A stretch of 64,000 bases of DNA, from assembly GCF_000143535.2 (NCBI RefSeq), contig NC_037325.1, positions 1,550,001 to 1,614,000 of the forward strand, read 5' to 3'. The position numbers and the translations under genes were made by a program. The notes under the pieces are model-generated. The model was not told the origin of the DNA. It did not search any database and was given only the letters and a program-made list of their open reading frames with translations. Source of the DNA: Botrytis cinerea B05.10. Taxonomy: Eukaryota; Ascomycota; Leotiomycetes; Helotiales; Sclerotiniaceae. Shown here piece by piece: positions 47,956 through 60,151 of the stretch (the first letter of the stretch is position 1; each line of letters begins with the position of its first letter).

Positions 47956-50250
47956 ATGTCTGACCCTGAAAGTCACCACCAGTTTGGTGCCCCGCACCGC
48001 GGACTCCGCCGCCGTGGTCACCTAACTGTAAGATCAAGCTCTAGCCATAATTCTTATCCTGGATCGATTAGACGCCACTCTCTTATAGATCCTCTTTCCC
48101 CCCCTGAGAATATCAAACTCGACTGGAACCGGATGGGAAATCCCCCAAACAATGAGATTTATGTCCAGAGAGTAGAAGGACCGGTCGATGAGCGGCCAGA
48201 TGCTGCAAATCTCACAATTCCTCTAAGAAATGAGATAGTTACGACAGAAGGCGTAGAAGCAGTATGGAATAAAGATTCGACGAAAGACGTTACGATACAC
48301 TTGGACTTCGAATTTGACGAGGATATTGAAGCTCATGTGGAAGATCTCACTAGACTGAGAAGGCTGGGTAACTTTGAGACCGCGTTGCAGTATATTGAGT
48401 CGTGTCCAGATGAATGCAAAAATCATGAGGACATTGCCGTCATCTACGCAGATATTTTGTTAATGCAAGGCGATCTCAACTATGCAAAACTTACAAAATT
48501 GGGAGCAACCTTTCAAAAAATATACCAGCAATGTATAGACTGCGCAATTTTCAAGATGAAATTTGTACGGGCCTCGGATTCTGATTTCGATTATGGCGCC
48601 TATAATCGTTTGCAGAGTGAAATGGCTGAGGAGCTGAATTCAAAATTTCCTCTACTCAATCCAATGCAGGTAAAATCACCAAACAACTTATTTTTACATT
48701 CTGTTAACATCTTTAAGGTAAAACTTCTTTGCAATTGGTTACGGATAGAGGATGCATTCTATATCGCAAATAGAATTTCCCCATCCAATTGGAAGACCCT
48801 CTACGAGCATCTTGCTTCCCAAAATCGTGTCTCAGATATGCGAGATCTGTTCCACACAATTTCGGAAAGCGATGTCATGTTCGCGATTCAAGGTTGGTTT
48901 GAGATGAACCTTGATTCCGAGAACTCCATCAGCAGTTTTGTCACAGAATGGACCAAATCACGCGACGAATTTACAGACATTGCTCTTCTTGATGTCTTGG
49001 CCTCAATGTGTTTAAAAATATTCTTGAATTACGTGTACCCTCGCAAAGAATATGTAAGGCACGCAAGTCAATGTATAGAATATGCTCGGCAACTCGCCAA
49101 ATCTGTCACTAGTAACAATCCCGAAAACACTAAATCCGAGTCCTACTTGACATGGATCTTGGCAGAGGAAAAATTGTCGAGAATCCTCAAAAGGAGCGAA
49201 CCCCGCTTAATTAACCATTTTAGGGGGTTTCCTGGTATTGTCATTTGGCAACGCGATCTTCCAATTTATGTTCCCTTTATGAATGAGAACCCAGGTTGGG
49301 TCACAGATGAGCCACGCAGACAATCTGATGATTTACTGAAACTTGGGCTGCATACAGCACAGGAATTGGGCAATTATTCGTTAGAAGGGAAGTTCTTGGA
49401 AGAAATAATTCTTGGTTCCCAGGAACCGCAAGAACGATTGAAAGAGAGAGCGCTCCTGCAGAAAGATGAACAAAAATATCGGCCTGGATATCTTGCAACA
49501 TGTCTGACAAGGTATCTTGTGGCAACAGACGAAGCCAAGCAAAGAGAACTGTACGATGACTTGAGCAAGTTTGATGAGGAAGAAATAGGATTTCCTGCAG
49601 ACCGTGGTGATGCTATGATGTTGAAATGGTGTCAGAATAGAATCCAAAGAGCATTGTGTATCTCTCTTAGGGGGACTAAGAAACAGCTGGATATTCATGC
49701 TCGAAAAGAAGTATTTTTGCATAAAGAGGTTTCAGAGAATCATCGTCAATTTTTCGAAAACAATATGAGATCAATGGCAATGAATGAACAGAACGATTCT
49801 TCTTTGAGGATTGGTCGCAATCACAATGACATTTCATACCTTTGGTATGAGAAATCTTCTGTTGCTGAGAAAGAAAGATATTGGGAGAACAGACCAAGGA
49901 GGATGTTTGAAGGCATAAATAGTGATATGATTAAGCCATCAGAAGAGACCCTTTTGGATAGCAATATGGATGAATGGGAGGGAAGAATGCACCCCAGCAA
50001 AAGAGATAGAAGGGCACAAGCGAAGAAGACTGCACAATACTTGAGCAAACATCTTTCTGCACCACAGCAGGCTAATAGAGCCCATATCAATACCGAGGAA
50101 GAGACCCCAAGATCATTATATTACAATACAAGCGACGGCGACGACCTTTATGAGAAAAACGGTCCATATCCTACGATCACTAATGATAGACACAGTACAG
50201 ATGAATCTGAAACAGGAGACTCTATATATGAATCGCTTGATGGTAGATGA
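47956..50250 (+). CDS. T-family protein 2, function unknown
   Basis: Two exons, 47956-48669 and 48718-50250, giving 748 aa. The start is the first ATG (MSDPESHH); the frame runs 11 codons further up to a GTG. The 48-nt intron (GTAAAA...GTTAAC...TTTAAG) has no stop and keeps frame, so it could be missed. It is placed here because T1 and T3 have an intron at exactly this codon boundary (after PMQ/SIQ). Conserved parts are DEDIEAHVEDLTRLRRLG near residues 121-138, NRVSDMRDLF, LPIYVPFMNENPGW and GYLATCLTRYL. Helical throughout, with a charged, acidic C-terminus (TDESETGDS). No known domain recognised. It is paired head-to-head with S2. Confidence 0.8.
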   Translation: MSDPESHHQFGAPHRGLRRRGHLTVRSSSSHNSYPGSIRRHSLIDPLSPPENIKLDWNRMGNPPNNEIYVQRVEGPVDERPDAANLTIPLRNEIVTTEGVEAVWNKDSTKDVTIHLDFEFDEDIEAHVEDLTRLRRLGNFETALQYIESCPDECKNHEDIAVIYADILLMQGDLNYAKLTKLGATFQKIYQQCIDCAIFKMKFVRASDSDFDYGAYNRLQSEMAEELNSKFPLLNPMQVKSPNNLFLHSVNIFKVKLLCNWLRIEDAFYIANRISPSNWKTLYEHLASQNRVSDMRDLFHTISESDVMFAIQGWFEMNLDSENSISSFVTEWTKSRDEFTDIALLDVLASMCLKIFLNYVYPRKEYVRHASQCIEYARQLAKSVTSNNPENTKSESYLTWILAEEKLSRILKRSEPRLINHFRGFPGIVIWQRDLPIYVPFMNENPGWVTDEPRRQSDDLLKLGLHTAQELGNYSLEGKFLEEIILGSQEPQERLKERALLQKDEQKYRPGYLATCLTRYLVATDEAKQRELYDDLSKFDEEEIGFPADRGDAMMLKWCQNRIQRALCISLRGTKKQLDIHARKEVFLHKEVSENHRQFFENNMRSMAMNEQNDSSLRIGRNHNDISYLWYEKSSVAEKERYWENRPRRMFEGINSDMIKPSEETLLDSNMDEWEGRMHPSKRDRRAQAKKTAQYLSKHLSAPQQANRAHINTEEETPRSLYYNTSDGDDLYEKNGPYPTITNDRHSTDESETGDSIYESLDGR

Positions 50251-52093
50251 TAGAGCTATGACATCGAATACAGCAGGCGAGTCACAAGAAGGAGACATAG
50301 ACTGGTACTATAGCTAGTCAGCGTTTTTTTTTTCAGTCAATAAGCACGGCTTTCATTTATCTATCAGAGGCGAGCATATAAACTCCTAGCGTTACCAAAT
50401 TATCTATTTATTTTTTCTCATCTCATTCTATACTGTTTTTTTCTTGACATACTCTATGTTTCCTTTCCTTAGATGAGAGAATTAGGATGTTCACTAGGAC
50501 CATCTTTCTCGGAAGTACTCTCTTATTCCTCAATTTTGAAGTATTTTTTAACTCCATTCTAACCCATCTTTTGATTTCGGATCGATCATGCTGTTCATCT
50601 TGTGAAGTCCTCTTTATACCATCCGTTTAGACCCCACATCTGATCAATTACCATATTCTCTGTTCCAAGGAAGGAGAGAATACAAATTTCAAAAAGTGTA
50701 AATCAAGTTTTATATCAGAATATCCGGCAAGGCTAAAACGCAAGAGAACATTCTCGTTCCACTAGCGTTGCCGATCAGAATAATATAATCGAAGTATTTG
50801 TAAAAATGCCTATTAGCCTCAGTAAAAATTCAATGTGTTCGTAGAATTTCCCCTCTAAAAAAATATCTATGAGAGCCTTTTGAAATCCCTTCAGTTTTGT
50901 TGGAAATCATATATATGATACTAAGCAGTATGCTAGTAACAAACATATTTTTCTATTCCAACAACTTTATATAAGAATAGTATTCAATTTACCGAAATTC
51001 TTCATACTCTGGACTATTATTCCCTTTTCTCTCGACCACTTTGGATTTAGCTTGTTCATCTACCATTTATAAGATAAGGGTCAACTACAATAATTAAGCT
51101 AATTTTTTTTGAAGTTTCCAACAAGTGATAACATTATTGTTGATATATTCGACGCCTTTGCATCCGTCAACAATACGCTTGCACTTAGAGAACTCAAATA
51201 CTTGTTTGAACCTAATGCTTTGATAATATAGAAATTTTGATATGAGTTAAACTGTTGATTTCGAGTTTGCGCATTGAATATCCTCCTCTCAAGACAAATG
51301 TATCTGTGTGGAAATGGATGTTCCAAATGAGATCAATGATTTGATCAAAATTTATCCTTCGACATGGACGTTTGGATTTTTGTGTCAATATGAATATATT
51401 TGGATGATCAAATCTTTCCAGTCAAAATAAACGCAATTTTCACAAAATTAGGGATATTCATGCAAATCAAAATGATTGATCTTATTATAAAAGCATTTTT
51501 GAAAATGACTGGATCGATTTTCCAGTCACAATGATAACTTTCGCGTAAAGATGCATATTTGAAATTAAAGGTGATGAATTAACCTCCTCAATATGAGTTA
51601 TTTAGCTAATTTTGTGAGTATTTCAGATCACAATGAATCATTCGAATACGGAAATCCTTCTTAACTACGATTTCGAGTCACAAAGAACATTTTAACTAAT
51701 AAATTCCTTTAATTTAGTCTCATTCAGTCATCTTCGATGGATTCGGACTGAAATCCACATGGGTAACATGTGCTTAACTATACTCGATACATTTCTCTTG
51801 CTTTGAGTTTGGAAATTATCGAGAAATTCAAACAAATCCTAGACAAGCGAAAATCTATCGCAATACATCATATCCACCCTACATACAGTCAACATTCTTA
51901 CTTCTGAAGCTTATATTATTTCTTGTTTTAGCTTATCAATCCGCATGGTAAAATAACTACCTACTGTTTGATGATCACTGCGATATCTAAAAGCACATGT
52001 CCGTATCCTCAAATTTATCTGCCATCCTTCTCAGTTGCGCATATCCGGGAATATCACTACAGAGACCGAATCATCAAAACCACAAGTTTAGTT
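50251..52093. other. AT-rich intergenic region
   Basis: About 1.8 kb, strongly AT-rich between 50300 and 51900, with stops in all frames. No gene, repeat family or RNA gene recognised. Confidence 0.5.
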
Positions 52094-53521
52094 ATGTCAA
52101 AAAGATCACGGCGCTCACGGGCATCACCACCTCCGCGAAGCTCAAGGGGCTCTCGGGGCTCGCGGGCACCACTTCAATCAGAGTTATCGCCAACACCAGG
52201 GCTACTACAGGATATATGGGAGTGGGACACGGACTTGAGTGCAGAAGAGAATGATAACAAGTCTATGGAATTTACAACTGCACACAACGTGCGCTGGGAA
52301 AATATGCAAAGATGGGAACTCCCGGTTGACTTAACCCCAGAGAGCGCATGCTATCAATATCAGGCCTGGGTAGATAAGGTAAGAGTAGATGCCGGTATGA
52401 AGCGTGAGCTTGCAATCTCTTTCCCCAAGGGCGTACCACCGTTGAGAGCTTACTTTCATCCTGTTTGGGTTGGGGGAGAGCCAGGACCTCCTCAAATGGG
52501 TGATATGATTAGCATAAACCCAGAGTTTGATGACGAATCAATCCCGCCACTTACCGAAACTTCATATACAAATGTTTATTATGGTCGGGATCCTATTGAA
52601 CAAGCCATGGTTCCACACCGACTACCCGCCGTTGCAACGCCCGCAAGCCTACGAGATCAAATACAATTAGCATTTAAGTCGTTACCTCAACACACAGCTC
52701 TATACTCCTTAAAGGAATACGTCGCTCCATTTATTCCCCAAAAGAGCTTCGATCAAGTTTGCCATCGAAGTTTTTCTGAGCTGACAATTGATGAATTACA
52801 AGGTGACTTGGTTCCCTTTGACGGGAATTATGATTGGATGTTTCGATGGCCAGATTTGTTTAGCGAATTATTCCTTTTGCAGAATACGCTCTGGGAAAGA
52901 GATTTCATCAAGTCTCAAGAGAATTGCCAAGTTTGCTGGATTGTTCGCACTGTTGAGATGCAAAGGAACCTACCTCCTGGCACTACGCTTTATTGAGAGA
53001 TCAAATATTACAGAGAGAACCCACATGAGGTGCCCGAAAGCTGCAGGGCATCGGTGATTGCTGAAGCTCGAAAGCGAGGAGAAATCCCTCAACTTACCAC
53101 CCAAGCTAGTGGAAGCAGATACCAAGATAATCCTACCAGATTTGATGAAGGTAGTACAAGCGGTCATGGAGCTGATAATTATGGACAATCAACTTATCAA
53201 CCCAGTGGCAGCGGAAATGATTTTTACAGAGGAGATCAAAACTCTGTCTATAATACAAGTGGTACATACGGATATCAATCTAGCGAATATAATCAACATT
53301 CATCTCAACCTAGTGGAAGCAGATATCTTGGTGATCAACAATATGACCACGGAGATTTGAGTGCGGACGTGCCCTACAGTGATGTTAACACAAGTGAGCC
53401 AAACATAATTACTGCCGAGCCACGACATCAAGAGAGAACGCCCGCTCCTCGTGACAATAGGGCTTCTGGTAGCCGTCCCTCGAGAAAAGGGAAGGAGCCT
53501 CGCCATCACAAGCGCCGTTAG
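52094..53521 (+). pseudogene. Unknown gene with an in-frame TGA and a prion-like tail
   Basis: From ATG 52094 (MSKRSRRS) the frame codes for 300 aa, stops at TGA 52994-52996, then stays open in the same frame for 174 more codons to TAG 53521. The first part has an Arg/Ser-rich N-terminus, then a globular-looking region (LPVDLTPESACYQYQAWVDK, YAPF-like and WDL-like aromatic stretches) and a CQVC pair near its end. The sequence just after the stop, EIKYYRENPHEVPESCRASV, looks like ordinary folded protein. After it comes a Gln/Asn/Ser/Gly/Tyr-rich tail and a basic C-terminus. The likeliest reading is one gene with a nonsense change. A poor 48-nt intron (52952-52999) could also skip the stop. Family unknown. 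Confidence 0.55.
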
Positions 53522-54057
53522 GTACACTTAGAGGTTCCTAAAAGAGGAAGATAGAGAGATATTGGAAGTCAGGCGTGCTGGTCATCCTGATGAAGATAAA
53601 CTAGACAATAAAAGATCCTCTGAGCGGGTCGCATGATACAGTAGATGTCAGTTGTGCTGTTCACTTTGATGGTAATAAATAGAATGAATGAGGTCGATGC
53701 GCAGGCCGCACGACCGAGAACATAGACAAAGAATGAACGTTGCTTTTACACTGAGCTTTAGACCATTGAAACCCGTGACTCCTCTGTTCGTGAACATCAG
53801 TTCTATCATTTAATCGGAAAAGAACTTCTTTAAGATTATTCAGAAGCAGAAAATTTTCAAAAACAAAGAAAGTGTTGAAAAACCTTAAAGTTTTCCGTTT
53901 TTTTCTTATTGTTGACCCCGCTCGGTTGACCTCAATTCTTTGTATTATATCAGTGCTCTACTACATCCCCAAGCCACACGTAAAGACATCAATTCTTTGG
54001 ATACAACAATTGATTTTTTTTGCAAGTTCTGAATATGAAAGCATAAGCTTACCAAAT
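53522..54057. other. Intergenic, promoter side of T3
   Basis: About 540 bp. An open frame continues upstream of the T3 start to about 53872 but without an ATG, so it is treated as 5' flank. Confidence 0.5.
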
Positions 54058-56061
54058 ATGTCGGAAATATTACACTGTGGTGGTGATGAAACTACTCAAC
54101 GACAAGTGAATAGTGAAAGTCCTCAACCCCAAAATGAATTGGCTGCAGACTCTCAGCAGTATTACCCATCAATTGCAGCTGAAAACCCCGGAAGTGAACT
54201 TAGACCCCGCCACAAACAGCCTCTGGCTGCACCAATATTAGAAGTGGACATTTTAGATTTAGCCGAGACTCCTGGTTCCACGGGAGGTATGGAGGTTAAT
54301 TTTGACTGCGAATACGATCTTGAGGCATATTTAGAAGATTTCTCTCGTCTTGCGAGGAAGGGCAAATTTGATTCCGCCAAAGATCTTTTCGAATCTTGCC
54401 CGTCAGATTTGAAAGATCATCCAGAATTTGTTCTAGACTTCGTGGATACTTTATTGAAGCAGGGTGCCTACAAGACTTTGGTAGAGTTTGCTGCAGATAA
54501 AGAGTCAAGTTTGCTGAAGCAGTTGAGCGACTGTGGAAAGATTCCTAGTCAGTATCTGAGTTCCTTGTTTGAGTTGGGAAGACAGCGTGCTTTTGGCTAT
54601 TTGCCCGATGACAAAATGAAAGATGTGTGGGCTGATGAAGTCCGGTCGGAATTACTGGCGAATTTCGAGAACCTTGATTCAATTCAGGTCAGTTCCTTTT
54701 ATTGTGTTTTGGATCTTTGTCTGATAATTTGCTAGGTACAATTGCTTTCCAATATAATCCATCTGGATTTCGAGCTGGTGAGATACACAGGGTTACTAGA
54801 GAATGTCTCTCAAACCACGGAGATTAAAACAGACAATTTGTTAGACTGGCACAGTTTGTATAAGCATCTTCTCTTGACTAACAGAATATGGGATATGCGA
54901 GATCTTTTCCAGGCTCTTTGTTCCAGATATGGAGTCGGGGATGCCATTGAATTATTTCTCAAGAATCGAAAACAGGCACTCTCCAAGACAGTTCCGAAAT
55001 CAGTTAAATTGGAATTCAGTGGCTGGTTTCATTTTGTTTTTGACTGGGCGCATCGTTCTCATGGTAACGAGTCCACAGAATTGGCTCTCCTTGACTTGTT
55101 GGTAACCATTTCACTTCAATTATTATCGCATGGCAGTCAGAATGATCCGTCGATCACGAAGGTCATTAATCAGTCCATGGCTCATGCCAACCAGTTTGCA
55201 ATCTCCCTTAGTCTCAGTAACCCGGAGAATGTCCAAGCGAACCCTTATCTAAAATTGGCTTTGGCCAACCAAAGACTAGCAAGAGAAGCACCGTCCAATA
55301 CTCGTCAAATTCCAGATTATAAGTATATGGAGCAATGTCAAGGGGTCATTATATGGGCTTCAAATTTGCCGATCTACGTTCCATTAGAATCTCACAACCT
55401 AATCCCTGTGCAATGGAAAAGGCAGCCTCGAAGCACACCGGAGAATGTGCTTAAGCTGGGGCTAGATAACTCTCGCAAAAATGTCGATTATTCTCTAGTA
55501 GTACAATACTTGCAAGAAATGTTCTACACATCTGAGTCGCCTTTAGAGGTACTGAGTGAATTATCGCATATACAAGAGGACATGCAGGGAGACAAAATTG
55601 GCTACTTACAAACATGTCTGACGAAATACCTGTGCGCAAGTGATAAAACCGTCATGGAAAGTCTCAGTAACGAACTGAAGGAATTCGACGAGAAAATTAG
55701 GGAGCTAGACTCCAGTCCTCGGAAAATAGACCCATTAACAAGATGGTGTCAACGAAGCATCCAAGCCGCATTGCACGAGCGTCTATATGGGGAAAACTTA
55801 TCAAAAAATCCGTTCTTGGAGGAACAAGAAAATGCATACCGGCAGCTTCCATACGATTTCAAACGCATATTAGCAGAATTAGAAAAAGAATACGGTACTC
55901 ACAAGCTTAATTCTACCGACGAAGCGCTGCCGAAGGAATTTGCAGAACCTTGCAAGCGGACAATCTATCGAGATGGTAACTTCATTATCTGCGATTCGTC
56001 AGGTTACTTTACTAGTCTTTTTGAAGAATCAAGTCATGAGAAAGTGTTGATTGAGATATAA
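54058..56061 (+). CDS. T-family protein 3, function unknown
   Basis: Two exons, 54058-54687 and 54736-56061, giving 651 aa. The start is the first ATG in frame (MSEILHCGG). The 48-nt intron (GTCAGT...TTTGCTAG) again follows SIQ, as in T1 and T2. Matching segments are CEYDLEAYLEDFSRLARKG near residues 84-102, AKDLFESC, NRIWDMRDLFQAL, LPIYVPLESHN and GYLQTCLTKYL. It is shorter than T1 and T2 because it lacks the low-complexity C-terminal third. No S-family gene lies beside it: the gene upstream (52094) is in tandem and unrelated by eye. Confidence 0.8.
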
Positions 56062-56706
56062 TCTTCCACTTTCAAGGGCAGCGTGTAATTGAACTATTAT
56101 CCTTTAGTTTTCTTTCTTGCTTTATTACTAAATACCTGAGGCTATGTTTTAATCTTATATCAAGACCACTGAAAGCATATGATAATTTGGGAAACCATCT
56201 TTTGCTAGCAGTTCAATCTGATTTTACTTACGATTCAATATGATTTCCTTTTTTCGATTTATAATCTCTAAACCCAAGTGGTAGATTGAAATCTAGCTTC
56301 TCAGTAAAATATTCTTAAGAACTTAAACGTTACAGTTTAAGTATACTTGAATAAGATACTGGAATATGATGAGACAGGTGTTGCTTCACCAAAGACCACG
56401 AGGTGGTTGTAAGATCTTGCTTTTTGGCAAACTTCTCAGAACATCTCTAACATCATTAAATTATCGAATGATTAAGAAAGATCCATGTGAATTGCTTAAT
56501 TGATTAGTCCTGAAGTCTAGACAGTGATCAGAGACGTCATAAGTTGATGAAGAACGGCACCATGATATTAGATTTCTCGAGTCAAAGAAGTGATAGGCAA
56601 GAAACTTCTCCAGAGGAGAAGCAGCCCGATTATTAGAGGTAGTAGAATTGATATTCTTGTTAAGTATTAATTATACTAATGCTGTGGAAGGGGTTGGAAA
56701 TTTATG
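56062..56706. other. Convergent intergenic region, no gene seen
   Basis: AT-rich 3' flanks of T3 and the RING/NF-X1 gene. Nothing recognised. Confidence 0.55.
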
Positions 56707-58703
56707 CTACATAGCCTTAAAACCATCATATTCTGAAGATTTTTTGACGCCGAAAGATTTGCCAGCATCTAATGCATCCATCTCGTCCATTCTCATTCTA
56801 AATGCCGCAATGATTGCCAATGGCATAATAGACCCATCACTCACGCCATCAAGTTTTTGCTGTGCCCCGCTGGAGCTGTAATAAAAATTTTCTTTTACAC
56901 ACATATCCAATCTCTGCTTGCCATGTCCAAAACTTGCTGTTCGCATTACAATACTCGGGTCCCGCCTGTTGTTCCAGTTCCACTTGGGGCTCAACAGCTT
57001 TTCGGTCCGTGAGTGAGGAAGACCTTGTGTATCGAACACCCGAATGAAGGGTTCAATTTCGGCATGATTGCGTGAATCTTCTAACCCTTGAATTATCAGA
57101 TCGAAATCGGGTAGCCAGAGGTGGCCGTTACGCGTTACGAAAGTACCATTCAGCTTAGTTGCACTTTCATTTGTATTGATATTATCAAAGATAGGATGAA
57201 CTGAAGGGTATTTTTTCCGGCCGCTAGCCCACCATTTCGTGAGCTCATCCGTTCCATTGAAGTGCAATTCGCGCCAGACACCATGATCTATATCAACATC
57301 GATAGCATAATTTGGAGTGTTAGCTGTGCTACCGGAGAAACGATGAAAGTATTGGTAAGGCGCTTTGCTGCCAAACTGTGGTGTAATTATGGGAGCGAGA
57401 TAGAAGGTTTGGTTTTCGATAGAGGCATTGAGACTGCGGAGAGTGTATGTGGACGCTGCGAAATGGGTACCTATCTCGACTCGAGTTTCAAACCCCTGGC
57501 AAGAGTCTTTCATCTGATTATACCATTCTGTTTCTGGACCAGCGAGGATTCTACGTGCAGGAAATATCAGCTTAATTCCTATAATAACAAATATGAAGAG
57601 GATTAGTTTACGTACCCGATGGCTGGCATAATATATAGCCCCACAATAAAGCACGTTAGTAAGCCTCCACCTAAAACTGTTCGGAACAATTTAAATTTGT
57701 ATCCAGTCTGTCCCGGAATGCCGTTGAGTACCTCCAAGAAGAACTTAGTCCCCTTATGTAAGTAGCGAATGCAAAATACCCCCCCGACTATGAAATAAAT
57801 TACTCCAATCACAACCAGACAAAATTCTTCTATTAAAGAATAATCATTTATAAAACGAGGATACAAGTATGGTTGTGTATGCCACTTGATGTGAAAGGCG
57901 ATAAAGGTAGAGACACCCCCAAGTAGAGCCAAAATGAACATGGAAACGCAGAAGATAGTGCGGAGATCTACACTTTTGCTTTTGAATCTACCCCAAACAG
58001 TATTCATATTCGGGGGGTTGGGTAAACGATCATTGGCACACCTTCCGCATTCATACTCGCATGGTCCTGGATGGCATGGCTTTTGGCAAGACGACTTGTT
58101 TCCATGAGCGCATTTTGACTTACTGCCGCAAACACCATCAAAGCACGCGTTCGGAATGGTATGGTGGTCATGTATTGGCTGACCCTTTCCACACCAGCAT
58201 TTTTCCGTGGGGAACGAGCGTTGGGTCTTTTGACATTGGGGACATTTCCAAGCTGGGGTCTTTCCAGCCCTGTTTGCCTTGACCCATAATAGCGTACATC
58301 GATGGTGAGCAACAGTATGGCAAGACTTGCAATGCCACAAGTAACGATCCTTCGCAAAGCGTACCGGTTCCAAACATATTTCACACAATTGACTAGAACG
58401 AACGTTAGCATGAATATATAGGGGTTGTTGATGTTCAAGTAGTCGTCATATAACTGACCGCTCATTTCGAATGTCCTCGATGATACGTTTCTCTTCTGAG
58501 GGAATGCTAGATTGAACAACTGTGTCTCGTTGTTGTGTTTCGGTGGATAGTCGTACAGTAGTACCGGTTTCAATGTCTTGTAGAGGTGTTGCGTGCACGT
58601 CATCAAATGGATCTCCATTACTATCATCGAAGGGATTTTTAGTACTTGCGCGACTAGGCGACCAAGAAGAGTTGTTCATCCAGGAGGTTGAATTTGAAGC
58701 CAT
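56707..58703 (-). CDS. Membrane protein with RING-type and NF-X1-type zinc fingers (putative E3 ligase)
   Basis: Three exons, 58703-58459, 58392-57616 and 57550-56707, giving 621 aa. Phases agree. The second intron uses CGTAG as acceptor, because the earlier ATAG would shift the frame. The N-terminal 80 residues are polar. A RING-like motif follows: QLCEICLEPVRF, WHCKSCHTVAHHRC and WKCPQCQ, the pattern of RING/PHD-type E3 ubiquitin ligases. An NF-X1-like cysteine/histidine-rich segment comes next (CWCGKG, CAHGNKSSCQKPCHPGPCEY). Three hydrophobic helices follow, around IFCVSMFILALLGG, CLVVIGVIYFIVGGVF and LGGGLLTCFIVGLYIM. The last 280 residues are soluble, with several N-glycosylation-type sites (NGT, NAS), suggesting a lumenal or outside location. 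Target unknown. Confidence 0.78.
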
Positions 58704-60151
58704 TTTAAGTGTTTGTTGGAACCAAAGAAAACAAAATAATTGGAATAATGAAAAGAACAGTGAAGGGAGAGAAACACGAATATATATACACAAATGCTAA
58801 AAAAAATCTACTTATGTGTCCTTGAACTAACTTAAAACTGCCTCCCTAGTGTTGGAGCTACTCAAACTGTATTTTGATTTATTAGTTCTTTACATCTTCG
58901 CAACCTACTACTATGATAGCTAAGATAGCAGACTAGAAGTATCTAGTATAGTATGGGCTGAAGGCAGTGGATCTTGGCGTCAGATATTCTTGAAATCGCA
59001 AATGGATAAGATAATGAAAATGACACCAGGGCAAAAACACATGGTCTGCGTTACCAAGAACTTTCTTGGTAGTCCTAAAGATACTAAAGTTGACAGCTTT
59101 CCAGGATCAGAGTAAATTATGCGGAAAATTCCAACACAAACGTTTTCTTTGGTTGCCTTGAATAGACTACAAGACTGACTACAACAGTCACCCCCTCAAT
59201 TCTATGAATCATACATGATTTAAATTCCGTCACATCAAGCTAGATGTCTATATTGTATTGTAAAATTGTCATCAGGTACCAAGAATGGGGGAATTGCTAA
59301 CTTTAGTTTTCAAAACATATCCGGAAGGGGTAGTTACCCGATATTTCTCAATCTCGAGATGTTCGAATTTTCAAACTTGTAATCTGTATGTGATATCTGG
59401 TCATTGTGAAAAAATCAAGCAATAGTTACAAATGACGTGAATACTCATCAAGTGATATACTATCCAAATTAGTGAAGAGTAGTTGATTTTAAGTTTAATG
59501 CTAGCATTATCTGATGTGCGGTCTAAGCTCGAATCGGCCTGGATTGCCAAGAAAAATTTCATTCGTGACTTGCAGTAGTCTATTTTTTATTAACTTCGTA
59601 TCAATATGCGATCAACTAAAGTGTTAACTTGCTGATCTCTGAGCTCAAGTGGAGTAGATCTTGATTATCAATAAGCATTCAGCAAAAAGAGTGTGTGAGA
59701 GAAACTTGTTGCATTATCTGCTTTTCTCCTCAATTGTCAATTGTGCGATCAGCACATCATGCTTGCTCATTTTTACCGCTTATCCATCATACCACTTGTC
59801 CATTGTACCTCCTGTCATTCAACCTGAGGAGGCGAGATCTCTTCATGGACCCAGTCTTTCGATGCCGCAAAGAGAAACCTTGAAAATATCCGTTCCCCCA
59901 AGGTCTCTTTTCATCCCTAGCTAAGTTTGCCATAAAGAAACTGATTATTGGTCTCTTCCCTAGACCACCGCTGGATGTCCAACGACATCTTATCTGCATC
60001 AAATAGCCAAATCCAACAGTATTTAGCAAAACCCTGAGCCCCAGATTAAATGCCTAATACAGTACCACGTGAAATATGAAAAGCATGTTCCATCATATCG
60101 AAGGTCGTGACGATGGTTTCTTGAAGCATATGAAGTGTTCTTGCGACCATC
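58704..60151. other. Intergenic, no gene seen
   Basis: AT-rich. ORFs at 59661-59924 and 59787-60029 overlap on opposite strands and show no coding signature. Confidence 0.5.
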
